From the NCBI GenBank assembly GCA_003233295.1, contig QILJ01000284.1:1-12932 (forward strand): a stretch of DNA of 12,932 nucleotides, given 5' to 3'. Shown here piece by piece: positions 1 through 6,871 of this stretch. Both the position numbers and the translations under genes were made by a program. Source of the stretch: Ignavibacteria bacterium (GTDB lineage Bacteria; Bacteroidota; Ignavibacteria; Ignavibacteriales; Melioribacteraceae). Position 1 is the stretch's first letter. The number at the start of each line of letters is the position of its first letter. The notes under the pieces are model-generated. The model was given only the letters and a program-made list of their open reading frames with translations, did no database searches and was not told where the DNA came from.

Positions 1-356
1 GTTACTAGCGGAAGCGTGTAAATATCTTCAGCAATATAGATGGATGATTTTGTTTTACGAAGTTCTCTGAATAGTATTCGTAAAAAGCTGAGATAATAGG
101 AAATAGAACTTTTGGATTTATCAAGTTTATAAATTGAAGTTTTCCCGGTAATCGTTTTAAAATCGGGGGTTGTCCAGTCAAACGAGATCACTTTTACATC
201 AACATTATCTTCCGTTAATGATTTAGTCAAATTTGTAACACGTGTATCATGCAGAGCATTACCGAGAAATGCAATAGCAACAGATCTTTTTCTTCGCGTC
301 CTTTGTGAATTTTCTTTGTGCACTTTGCGGTTAAACTTGTTTTTATATTTTTTCAC
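1..356 (-). CDS. Glycosyltransferase, N-terminal part (truncated by window edge)
   Basis: Only the first ~118 codons are in the window; the rest lies beyond position 1. After a very basic leader the protein reads RSVAIAFLGNALHDTR, then a Rossmann-like stretch (VDVKVISFDW) and IYIAEDIYTLPLVT. This pattern fits the N-terminal half of GT4/GT-B glycosyltransferases, where a D-x-x-T/L-P segment follows the first substrate-binding strands. The fold is known for the family; this assignment is an inference from a fragment. The start is GTG at 356-354, overlapping the upstream stop as GTGA, which suggests translational coupling. An in-frame TAA lies two codons upstream. No ATG, GTG or TTG occurs between codon 12 (a second GTG) and the conserved first strand. 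Residues ~8-23 (FNRKVHKENSQRTRRK) are encoded by a short tandem repeat, which is odd for an enzyme N-terminus. It probably acts in the cytoplasm on a cell-surface glycan. Confidence 0.6.
   Translation of the reverse strand, partial: MKKYKNKFNRKVHKENSQRTRRKRSVAIAFLGNALHDTRVTNLTKSLTEDNVDVKVISFDWTTPDFKTITGKTSIYKLDKSKSSISYYLSFLRILFRELRKTKSSIYIAEDIYTLPLV
291..335. repeat. CTTTG-type short tandem repeat inside glycosyltransferase start
   Basis: The plus strand carries CTTCG/CTTTG cores at 292, 301, 314 and 323, with spacings 9, 13 and 9, followed by CGGTTAAA. From memory this resembles the degenerate repeats common between genes in many environmental bacteria (type CTTTGCGTCCTTTGCGGTT). Here it lies within the coding region of the truncated glycosyltransferase. 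The 9-nt steps keep the reading frame and give a basic, polar peptide. Confidence 0.6.
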
Positions 357-1318
357 AATTTAATACTTAACGTATTACGCATAACGGTTTTTGCATCAAA
401 TTTTTCCTTAAAGTCAATAAGACTCATACTCGGCGTCATTGGATTCTCTGCTTTCGTATCCTGTGAAACTCCAATATCAACATAGCTGTAACCATTCTCC
501 GTTGAATATTTCACAACTTCATACATTATCCGATGAATCGGCTTTAAATGTTCATATTCATAATCGAGCATATTATAGAAACATAAAGCACATGTCTTAT
601 TAACAAAGAACATTAAAGAACCGCCGATAGGAATATCCTTATAGTATATCATGAACAATTTTATATTGTCAGGGAGAAGCTGTTCAAGTTTAAGCAGTTC
701 GTCCAGACTGTGTGTGGGCTTAACATCATGCCGCGCTTTATTGTTGAGCAGAATCGGGTAGAATTGATCGTAACGGTTATTTATCTCAACTCTTATATCA
801 GAATTTCTAAATGACTTGCGAATGTTTCTTCTTACCGTCGGCTGAAAGCGTGAAATTATATCTGCGTCTTTATCCAGTTTAATAGCACTGGAGATGTAGT
901 GAAGCGAATAGCTGAATCCCAGCCAGAGCATTGCAAAATCAAGATTCTGATTGGGCTTATCCTCATAAACAACGGGCGCTGCAGTAAGTTCAAACTCTTT
1001 TATCCCATTCCTCTTTGCATATTCCAGCAGAGTAGAAACCAATTCCAATGCTCGTTTAAACTTTATATCTTTGGTAACAATAGAGCCGTAGCTGGCGCCG
1101 ATTGGAGATTCAAATTTATCGCCGACCATTGCACCGGGAAGAAGCGCTACTATCTCCCCTTTTTCCAGAAACATTAAATGATCGAATGTGAATTTTCCGG
1201 GTTCGTGGTAATCAAAAAACTTTTGGAGATGAAATAGAGTTCCGTTGTTTGATTCCTCAACAAACTTATCCCATTTCTCTTTCCACTCGGGAGTATATTT
1301 TATAATTTCTATTGCCAT
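353..1318 (-). CDS. FemAB/BioF2-like GNAT acyltransferase
   Basis: This 321-residue soluble protein has no signal peptide or membrane segment. It looks like a double-GNAT protein of the Acetyltransf_6 / FemAB-related type. The first half (1-150) contains a segment near FESPIGASYGSI (69-80). The second half has the basic RRNIRKSFRNS stretch (163-173), then IPIGGSLMFFVNKTCALCFYNMLD (in pieces around 229-252), and DIGVSQDTKAENP (281-293) near the end. In characterised relatives these folds transfer an acyl or aminoacyl group; the substrate here cannot be read from sequence. Genes of this kind often sit in capsule or exopolysaccharide loci, which matches the glycosyltransferase fused to its end by a GTGA overlap. 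The start is ATG 1318, preceded by a purine-rich AAGAAAGAAGA rather than a clear Shine-Dalgarno. A candidate promoter lies just upstream. Confidence 0.8.
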   Translation of the reverse strand: MAIEIIKYTPEWKEKWDKFVEESNNGTLFHLQKFFDYHEPGKFTFDHLMFLEKGEIVALLPGAMVGDKFESPIGASYGSIVTKDIKFKRALELVSTLLEYAKRNGIKEFELTAAPVVYEDKPNQNLDFAMLWLGFSYSLHYISSAIKLDKDADIISRFQPTVRRNIRKSFRNSDIRVEINNRYDQFYPILLNNKARHDVKPTHSLDELLKLEQLLPDNIKLFMIYYKDIPIGGSLMFFVNKTCALCFYNMLDYEYEHLKPIHRIMYEVVKYSTENGYSYVDIGVSQDTKAENPMTPSMSLIDFKEKFDAKTVMRNTLSIKL

Positions 1319-1350
1319 TCTTCTTTCTTAAAAACTTGATTGTAAAAATA

Positions 1351-1379
1351 GTAATATTCAACAACAATGTATATTTCAA
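1351..1379 (-). promoter_or_regulatory. Candidate sigma70-like promoter for the GNAT gene
   Basis: On the minus strand, TTGAAA (1379-1374) is followed after 17 nt by TATTAC (1356-1351). These match the -35 and -10 consensus at 5/6 and 4/6. Transcription would begin near 1344, giving a leader of about 26 nt. The 91-bp spacer after the lipoprotein stop has no convincing terminator, so readthrough from upstream is also possible. Confidence 0.4.
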
Positions 1380-1409
1380 TATATTAAGATTCTGTTCAAC
1401 AATTAGTTG

Positions 1410-2102
1410 CTACTTTAATCGTTCTCCGAAAAATCCAAATTTAGGTTTTAACGTTGTAATCCCTAAAGCATTTTGCTTTGGCAATTGGTTTTGTGGAACA
1501 TATTCCCCATATTCCTTCCCATCTATTTTCAAATAATTTAAATAAATAGAAAACTTATTATCACTAACCAAAACCCCTATATGCCCAAACCCCTTAGCAT
1601 AATAAACTGTTAGTATTGAATCCAACGTATATCCAAAAACATTATCAAAATCTTTTGCTGGAGTTATTTTTTCACCGACATAATTTGCCATAAAGTATCG
1701 GGAAGGTTCATCTCCTTCGATCATGATCCAATTATCACCTTCCTCTGGGTATAATTTGGCCAATCTTTGCTCAACATATGGATTATTTGGTAAATCCCAT
1801 CCTGTAGAAATTGTGTCAAGCTGAGTGCTGTACATATAACCATCTCTTATAAAATTAAAGAACCTTCTATTTGTAGAATCAGCAATGGATTCAGATATAA
1901 ATACTTTTTGACCATCAGTTCTATAAGTTTCGCCAACAATGTTCCATGTTTCGTAGGTACTATCACTTTCTGAGAAATACTGCCTAACATCCCCAACGTG
2001 TAACGACATATAAGGTATAGGCTCTTCGGTTTCTGTAGATGAATTGCAAGCTGTAAGCAAAACTAAAAATAAAACAAAACTCAGAGATCTAAGTAAGTAC
2101 AT
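1410..2102 (-). CDS. Lipoprotein of unknown function
   Basis: The protein has 230 residues. A hydrophobic signal ends in a lipobox, LLTAC, with the lipidated cysteine at 19, followed by a Ser/Thr/Glu-rich linker. The mature part starts with LHVGDVRQYF and contains YYAKGFGHIG, a Y-x-x-G-x-G pattern I associate with uncharacterised Bacteroidota lipoproteins; I do not recognise a named domain. No Asp or Glu follows Cys19 (N at +2), so outer-membrane localisation is plausible. The ATG is preceded by a run of five G residues (2112-2108) at good distance, one of the few strong Shine-Dalgarno-like sites here. It stands alone: a terminator-like palindrome separates it from the PorV operon, and 91 bp separate it from the GNAT gene. 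Confidence 0.75.
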   Translation of the reverse strand: MYLLRSLSFVLFLVLLTACNSSTETEEPIPYMSLHVGDVRQYFSESDSTYETWNIVGETYRTDGQKVFISESIADSTNRRFFNFIRDGYMYSTQLDTISTGWDLPNNPYVEQRLAKLYPEEGDNWIMIEGDEPSRYFMANYVGEKITPAKDFDNVFGYTLDSILTVYYAKGFGHIGVLVSDNKFSIYLNYLKIDGKEYGEYVPQNQLPKQNALGITTLKPKFGFFGERLK

Positions 2103-2125
2103 TTTATCCCCCGCAAATAATTTTA

Positions 2126-2154
2126 GATATACCCAAAGTTTTCGGATTTTACAA
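2126..2154 (-). promoter_or_regulatory. Weak candidate promoter for the lipoprotein gene
   Basis: The minus strand has TTGTAA (2154-2149), a 17-nt spacer and TATATC (2131-2126), each 4/6 to consensus. The -35 half overlaps the inner part of the nested palindrome, so a hairpin or a bound protein there could affect it. The evidence is only this match and its position. Confidence 0.25.
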
Positions 2155-2217
2155 AAATTCTCTCTCTTTATAAGAGAGACTGAAGTGAATTTTTCTATAA
2201 TACAAAATCCGAAAACT
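2137..2217. repeat. 81-bp nested palindrome
   Basis: Three sets of inverted arms are nested. The outer arms (2137-2150 and 2204-2217; AGTTTTCGGATTTT and its exact complement) are 14 bp and perfect. The middle arms (2153-2160 and 2187-2194; AAAAATTC/GAATTTTT) are 8 bp and perfect. The inner hairpin (2161-2168 and 2172-2179; TCTCTCTT/AAGAGAGA) has a 3-nt loop. It lies between the PorV operon end and the lipoprotein start. It could be a composite terminator, an RNA-processing structure, or a miniature mobile element with 14-bp terminal repeats. I see no clean target duplication. Confidence 0.8.
2153..2179 (-). terminator. Likely intrinsic terminator of the PorV operon
   Basis: Read on the minus strand, an 8-bp stem (TCTCTCTT, loop ATA, AAGAGAGA) is followed by GAA and five T residues. 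It is 80 bp downstream of the last operon stop at 2259. The stem is short and only 3/8 GC, but it sits inside a larger palindrome that could strengthen it. Confidence 0.5.
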
Positions 2218-2258
2218 ACCTTGTGAATAGTATATATTTATTTTGTATAACGAATCTT

Positions 2259-3155
2259 CTAAAACGAATACATCAGAGAAATAGTGTGTGAGCTTCCGAG
2301 TCCGTAAGAATAAGGGGTAAATGCATAATCGAAGTTTATCCCTTCCCAGAATAGCCCTAAGCCTGCTGTAAGCCCTTTGGATTCATATCCCGACATGTAA
2401 CCTAAACGAACGGCAATAAGTTCATCATAGAAGAATTCACCGCCTGCATGGAAATGGATATCATCGGTTTCCAGATACTTTTGAACGCCGCCTATTATAC
2501 TGACATCCGATTTGATTGATTCAAAAGGCATTAAGTAGGAAATTCCTAACCGCGCATCTGTCGGTAATTCTGTTTTAACATTCCGCAGTTCATCCACAGA
2601 ACCGAGGTTCTTAATAGATGCGCCGATATCCATTCCTTCAATAATATTCTGATAACTTAAACCGATATCAAAAGCCCAGCCTTGCGACTGATCGGAGAAA
2701 AGATTTTCATATAAATATTTTACCGTGAATCCGGCAGAGAGATCATTAAAAAGTTTAAATCCTGTTGATAGACTTGAAAACAAATAATGTGCGCTGAATG
2801 TAGACTGCGGCTCACCGGGTTGAGTTCTTATTTCAATATCTTTTATTGACGTCGAATTTAAACCGAACGCCAACGGAAGTCCGAACAGCGAAAAACTTGC
2901 ACCGACTAACTGCGTGGACATATCCTGTATTGACTGATTGTATGTTAGCATCAACTGCGGTGACTTATACTGCGATAACAACGCCGGATTGTAATTAAGC
3001 GCTGTTAGATCGTTAACACCAACAACCCCAAGATCACTCATAGCAATGTTTCTTGCACCGAAACCGATTTTAAGAAATGACATCCCGGAACCGCCGGCAG
3101 TCTGCGCCATAATTCCAAAAGATGTAAATAACAATATCACAAATAATTTTTTCAT
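2259..3155 (-). CDS. PorV/PorQ-family outer-membrane beta-barrel protein (distal copy)
   Basis: The protein has 298 residues. It starts with a Sec signal peptide (MKKLFVILLFTSFGIMAQ, cleavage near residue 18). The family's N-terminal signature follows: FLKIGFGARNIAMSD (27-41), then D-x-T-A-x-NYNPAL (49-59). The rest alternates polar and aromatic residues as in a FadL-like barrel and ends in a terminal Phe (LMYSF), as expected for BAM-inserted proteins. Relatives include PorV, a shuttle/scaffold of type IX secretion, and many uncharacterised PorV-like proteins in Ignavibacteria. The general assignment is solid, but a true role in secretion is inferred. The gene is last in a four-gene operon, 50 bp after the second barrel gene; that gap contains a 2 x 15-bp tandem repeat in place of a recognisable ribosome-binding site. 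Confidence 0.82.
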   Translation of the reverse strand: MKKLFVILLFTSFGIMAQTAGGSGMSFLKIGFGARNIAMSDLGVVGVNDLTALNYNPALLSQYKSPQLMLTYNQSIQDMSTQLVGASFSLFGLPLAFGLNSTSIKDIEIRTQPGEPQSTFSAHYLFSSLSTGFKLFNDLSAGFTVKYLYENLFSDQSQGWAFDIGLSYQNIIEGMDIGASIKNLGSVDELRNVKTELPTDARLGISYLMPFESIKSDVSIIGGVQKYLETDDIHFHAGGEFFYDELIAVRLGYMSGYESKGLTAGLGLFWEGINFDYAFTPYSYGLGSSHTISLMYSF

Positions 3156-3163
3156 CGTATTTC

Positions 3164-3193
3164 TAATTTTCTAAATAATAATTTTCTAAATAA
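3164..3193. repeat. Perfect 2 x 15-bp tandem repeat in the leader of the distal PorV-like gene
   Basis: TAATTTTCTAAATAA occurs twice head to tail (3164-3178 and 3179-3193), filling most of the 50-bp gap between the two barrel genes. It ends 8 bp before the ATG at 3155, where the ribosome-binding site would be. It may be a simple slippage duplication. Confidence 0.85.
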
Positions 3194-3205
3194 TGAACTA
3201 CTCAA

Positions 3206-4222
3206 TCAAAAATTTATATCTATACCAACTATGTGTCTGTCATAAGATGAATAAGGCTCAGCAATAAAAGCGTAATTAACACCGAGTAATATCGATGAGA
3301 AATCGTGGAAATATGAAAATCCCAGCGATGGTCTCGAAGGAGCGCTGGTATTACTCATATTATACTTATCAAGCCCGCCCCTAATAAACAAACCTTCAAA
3401 AATATTATATTCAACTCCTAACCTCAAGTAGTTAGTACCGGCATCACTATGCTCATATTCAATTGATGTAATTAAATTCGGACCATCGAACATATATGAA
3501 GCTCCGATTTTCATAAGGAGCGGAAATTTATCATCGGTGCTGAATCCTTCCTGATCGTAGATAGGGGTGGTATTCCATTCATACTTACTGATCAGGTCTG
3601 TTATCACAGCCGAGAATGAAAGATTTTCATTAGCCAGATAGAGCACTCCAATATCAAGACCAAAAGTATTTGTAGAAATCTCTTCGTAAAGTTTTGAGTA
3701 ATAGAATTTTGCGTTGAACCCGATTGATAGCTTTTCGGAAAAACGGTTGGCTAACCCGATAAAGAATTGATTTTCAAATGGAGAAAGTTCGCCGGTCACA
3801 TTTCCTTGATTATCTCTCTCCTGAAAATTACCCACACTGGCGTTTATTACTCCGGCGCTGATACCAGCAACTCTTCTGAATTTTTTCTTACTACCTTTTT
3901 TCTTTCCAAACTCAAATCTTCTTGTGAAACTTAAAAAGTTGAGTTTTCTATCCAAAGAAAGAATAGAATATGATGTTTGAAAAGAATTATCTTCTTGAAA
4001 TACACTCAAAGCAGGATTATAATATGCAACCAAGTCACCATGAATTACAGACGACATTGCATTTCCCATTCCCATTCCTCTAGCGCCGAAACCCATTCGC
4101 GAAAAAGCTCCGGGTTTGCCGGCAATTTCATCGTATTGATTTGACTGGCCTGAGATAACAGATACTGCAAACATAAAAGATAAAACTATCAACGAAATAT
4201 TTCTCATTTTTCTCTTTATCAT
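3206..4222 (-). CDS. PorV/PorQ-family outer-membrane beta-barrel protein (proximal copy)
   Basis: The 338-residue protein has a basic, hydrophobic signal peptide (about 1-26). The family signature MGFGARGMGMGNA spans 43-55 and YYNPAL 67-72, shared with the neighbouring 298-residue protein. The remainder is barrel-like and ends in DINF with a terminal Phe. A lysine-rich patch (RRFEFGKKKGSKKKFRR, about 101-117) lies between predicted strands and could be a periplasmic turn or loop. Start ATG 4222 overlaps the propeller gene stop as ATGA, favouring translational coupling; a second in-frame ATG at 4207 would give a cleaner signal peptide start (MRNISLIVLSF). In type IX systems PorV binds the C-terminal domains of cargo, so a PorV-like gene directly after a protein with such a domain suggests a partner pair. 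That is an inference. Confidence 0.82.
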   Translation of the reverse strand: MIKRKMRNISLIVLSFMFAVSVISGQSNQYDEIAGKPGAFSRMGFGARGMGMGNAMSSVIHGDLVAYYNPALSVFQEDNSFQTSYSILSLDRKLNFLSFTRRFEFGKKKGSKKKFRRVAGISAGVINASVGNFQERDNQGNVTGELSPFENQFFIGLANRFSEKLSIGFNAKFYYSKLYEEISTNTFGLDIGVLYLANENLSFSAVITDLISKYEWNTTPIYDQEGFSTDDKFPLLMKIGASYMFDGPNLITSIEYEHSDAGTNYLRLGVEYNIFEGLFIRGGLDKYNMSNTSAPSRPSLGFSYFHDFSSILLGVNYAFIAEPYSSYDRHIVGIDINF

Positions 4223-5817
4223 TTCAACACCATTATTTTCCCGAATAAAGGTTCTGCAGAATCAGCGTCAATTCTATAAAAATAAACTCCGTTTGGAACG
4301 ATATTTCCGAGTTCGTCCTTTCCATCCCAGAACTCAAATCGTTCTCCCGTTCCTCTCTGTGCGTTCTGCATCAGAACTCTGACCAAATTCATACTGAAAT
4401 CCATTATACGAATTGTAACTTGCGAATCAGTGGTAAGGTTATATTTTATCTTTATCGATTCCTGCGCAGGTGAAAAGGGATTAGGGAACGCATATGTTTC
4501 GTCAGTTTTGGTTTCTGATGAAGCCAGATAAACTGTCCACTCTCCTACCCAAAAATCGTTGTCGCTCATTTCCTGAAGCCTTGCAAGTCCGTTATTAGAG
4601 CCTACCCAGATAAGCTGTGATCCATCATCAAGCTGGTTTGAAGTTGCAGCGTAAAAAATATTTGTAACGATCGGGACTTTTGTTTTGGTATCTGTTATTG
4701 ACGGAGGTTGTATCCAAGTCTGCCCTTTATTGGCTGAGCGAAATATGCCGTTATCCGTTGGAGTAAAGACGTGTGAACTTGTATAGTTTGGTGCATCGCC
4801 AAAATATTTAAATCCAAAATTATGAGCTTTTTCACCTGGCAGTGTAGCTGCCCAATTATTCCCCCCGTCAAATGAGTAACTTACTCCCCAAAACTCCGAT
4901 TGCTCGTTGGCTTTCCAGGTTGCAGCCCAAATTGAATTATCAGCCTTATCATACCCTAATGCAACTACAAAATTTCCGCTTATTGAATTAACTTGATTCT
5001 GATGATTGAACTTCTGCCAGCTTATTCCATTATCGGTCGATTTATTTATTCCATCTGCTGTTCCGACATACAAAGTTGAATCGTCAACTCCTACAACTGC
5101 AAACACCCTGTGATTAAGCCACGAATCAGGACCGAAGGCTCCGGAAACCGGCTGCAATGCAAAATTTAACGTATCAGTCGGTTTGATTGAATTCAAAGTA
5201 TCCGGAGGCAGAACCACTCTCTCCCAAGTTTGTCCCATATCGTTTGATTTGCGAAGACCACCGGCAAAAGATGCGATCCAAATAGTATTCTTTGTAAAAG
5301 CCATGTCGTAGGAAATATTATTTATACCGACTGTAATCGGCAGCGCTCTTATTGTATTAATTCCATAAGTAATTAGTGAATCGCCGGGATCATCTATCGG
5401 CTGCGGAATTGCTGTCCAAGTATTACCATCATCTGTAGAGTATTTCAATCCGGTTCCTTCAGGCAGATAATGCCCGCCTTCAACTTCAGTTGTCCGCCCG
5501 GTGGCAGCCCAAATTGTTCCATTGTCGTAACCTATCGAGATTATACCATCGGTTCCGAATGGTTCTTTTTGATAAAAGTTGTGCCAAAATCCGCCGTTAT
5601 TATCGGATAGACTTAATCCGCGTGAGGTTCCGAGAATTATAAAATTACCGTCAGTAATAATATCCTGAATTGAATTACTTGCGGGAGTATTAGTATCATC
5701 TGTCGGCTGTGAACCAACCTTAGCAAGCTCTGAATCCCCAAGTTGATAACTTCTTGGTGAATATTGACCAAATAACGATGATGTTAGCGCCAGTAGTATT
5801 AAAAGTCTTTTTATCAT
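4219..5817 (-). CDS. Secreted Asp-box beta-propeller with FlgD-Ig/type IX-like C-terminal domain
   Basis: The protein has 532 residues with a signal peptide (cleavage near LFGQ, 15-18). Six Asp-box motifs (S-x-D-x-G-x-T-W type) are visible: SDNNGGFW (71, degenerate), STDDGNTW (127), SNDMGQTW (191), STDNGISW (260), SFDGGNNW (315) and SANKGQTW (361). They are spaced 46-69 residues apart, and a further blade-like segment (WVGSNNGLARL, 404-414) suggests a six- or seven-bladed propeller. These motifs are structural and do not prove an enzyme; no sialidase catalytic set was recognised. From about 440 comes a C-terminal module: YAFPNPFSP, an Ig-like sandwich, FWDGKDELGNIVPNGVYFYR and a final KIMVLK. 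It matches the FlgD Ig-like domain often found as a C-terminal targeting domain in Ignavibacteria. Start ATG 5817 overlaps the upstream stop by 4 nt. Confidence 0.83.
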   Translation of the reverse strand: MIKRLLILLALTSSLFGQYSPRSYQLGDSELAKVGSQPTDDTNTPASNSIQDIITDGNFIILGTSRGLSLSDNNGGFWHNFYQKEPFGTDGIISIGYDNGTIWAATGRTTEVEGGHYLPEGTGLKYSTDDGNTWTAIPQPIDDPGDSLITYGINTIRALPITVGINNISYDMAFTKNTIWIASFAGGLRKSNDMGQTWERVVLPPDTLNSIKPTDTLNFALQPVSGAFGPDSWLNHRVFAVVGVDDSTLYVGTADGINKSTDNGISWQKFNHQNQVNSISGNFVVALGYDKADNSIWAATWKANEQSEFWGVSYSFDGGNNWAATLPGEKAHNFGFKYFGDAPNYTSSHVFTPTDNGIFRSANKGQTWIQPPSITDTKTKVPIVTNIFYAATSNQLDDGSQLIWVGSNNGLARLQEMSDNDFWVGEWTVYLASSETKTDETYAFPNPFSPAQESIKIKYNLTTDSQVTIRIMDFSMNLVRVLMQNAQRGTGERFEFWDGKDELGNIVPNGVYFYRIDADSAEPLFGKIMVLK

Positions 5818-6593
5818 TTCACCACCACATTGTGAGTTATCATGTTACTAAGTGCACCTTCCCGGTCTCTAGCTCTGAACTCAAATTTTCTTTCACCTTG
5901 AGCATTCTGGAATATATTTTTAAATGAGTAAATTCCATCACCGGCAACTTTATCGCCGTGAGCTTCGTCACCATCATCAAACATTATAACTCTTGCAGTG
6001 GGAAACCCAGGTGAATAAAAATCTGTATATACAGAATCGATATCATTCAAACCATTTTCGTCATAAACTTCAATTGAGAAGATGAACGGCTTGTTATTCT
6101 CGAGCGTATCTCTTAACATCGGACTTTCATCTTCATAGTAGAAAAGTGGATTTGAAATTACCGGAGCGATATTTTCCTGCATATTATTATATTCAAAGTC
6201 ATGTGATGCAACTTTCTTCGCTTCTTGCGTCCCGGTTGAAACAAAGTATTCAATAGTGTAAATAATACTCGGATCATCTATACGCATTTTTACGGCAACA
6301 GCAAAAGTTTTATCATCATTTTTGTATGGACTTATCATTTCAGCATTTCGAACAATCTCTATTACTCCATCCTGCGAACTAATATTTATCCAAACTCGTT
6401 TAATCGATTCTGTATTCGAAAATGTGATTGTTGTAAATACCTGAGTATTCTCATCAGAATACTTCAACTCAGCCGGAGCGGAAACATCTTTAACCACAAA
6501 ATCCACGTCACCCGGATCAACCACTCCTTCTTCTATCCCATCGCAGCCGATAAGCAGGAAAAGGAGAAAAACACTAACTAAGATTTGTTTCAT
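5814..6593 (-). CDS. Lipoprotein with choice-of-anchor-X-like C-terminal region
   Basis: The protein has 259 residues. The signal peptide ends in lipobox LLIGC with Cys17, followed by an acidic start (DGIEEGVVDPGD). The middle is beta-rich (about 35-140). The second half has an Ig/cadherin-like look and contains MFDDGDEAHGDKVAGDG (204-220) followed by IYS. This Asp/Gly-rich motif is typical of choice-of-anchor X domains and could bind calcium. The terminal strand is EFRARDREGALSN (238-250) and ends in VVVK. It is the first gene of the four-gene export operon and probably an anchor or accessory for the propeller protein encoded next, whose start overlaps its stop (ATGA). No clear ribosome-binding site precedes ATG 6593. 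Asp at +2 after the cysteine would act as an inner-membrane retention signal in Enterobacteria, but that rule does not hold well in Bacteroidota. Confidence 0.75.
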   Translation of the reverse strand: MKQILVSVFLLFLLIGCDGIEEGVVDPGDVDFVVKDVSAPAELKYSDENTQVFTTITFSNTESIKRVWINISSQDGVIEIVRNAEMISPYKNDDKTFAVAVKMRIDDPSIIYTIEYFVSTGTQEAKKVASHDFEYNNMQENIAPVISNPLFYYEDESPMLRDTLENNKPFIFSIEVYDENGLNDIDSVYTDFYSPGFPTARVIMFDDGDEAHGDKVAGDGIYSFKNIFQNAQGERKFEFRARDREGALSNMITHNVVVK

Positions 6594-6792
6594 AAATTCA
6601 CATTTGTTTTATTATTAAAGTTATGAGCTAATTATGAAGGTATTATATGCAGAAACAAATAAAGGAAATATCTTCATCAAAATTGCTCCATAAGAAAATT
6701 CAGATTTGAAATATCTTGATTCCAAACACTTTTTTAGCAAATTAACTGTAGCAATTCTTCTATAAGGTATTTCCCTTTGATTTAACTATGAT

Positions 6793-6821
6793 AAATTAGC
6801 CACTCAAATTGATTTTGTCAA
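6793..6821 (-). promoter_or_regulatory. Candidate sigma70-like promoter for the lipoprotein-propeller-PorV operon
   Basis: A perfect TTGACA (minus strand 6821-6816) is followed after exactly 17 nt by TAATTT (6798-6793), which keeps the key T1, A2 and T6 of the -10 element but only 3/6 overall. Transcription would start near 6786, leaving an untranslated leader of about 190 nt before ATG 6593. Confidence 0.4.
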
Positions 6822-6871
6822 GTCAATTATAAAGTAGGAATGAATAATTTGGCACTGAGGTAATGTTTAAT

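Noticed and set aside
291..335. CRISPR-like array from the tandem repeat
   Set aside because: Units are about 9-13 nt, degenerate and without spacers; the same holds for the repeats at 6872 and 9709.
899..1177. Plus-strand open frame of about 90 codons inside the GNAT gene
   Set aside because: It lies wholly antisense to a well-supported gene, has no ribosome-binding site or recognisable motif, and its composition mirrors the gene it overlaps.
2044..2226. Plus-strand open frame of 60 codons across the lipoprotein start and palindrome
   Set aside because: It overlaps the lipoprotein signal sequence antisense and its second half is the palindrome; no ribosome-binding site.
6642..6647. Perfect TATAAT on the minus strand upstream of the anchor-X lipoprotein
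   Set aside because: No acceptable -35 at 16-18 nt, so it is less convincing than the TTGACA element at 6816-6821, though still possible.
6634..6693. Possible 19-residue small protein (MKVLYAETNKGNIFIKIAP) on the plus strand in the 401-bp spacer
   Set aside because: No ribosome-binding site or promoter, opposite strand to the surrounding genes, and such short frames arise often by chance in AT-rich DNA.
6808..6827. Hairpin ATTGATTT/AAGTCAAT in the spacer
   Set aside because: The stem is short, AT-rich and contains a wobble, with no T-run; it overlaps the -35 candidate and may be chance.
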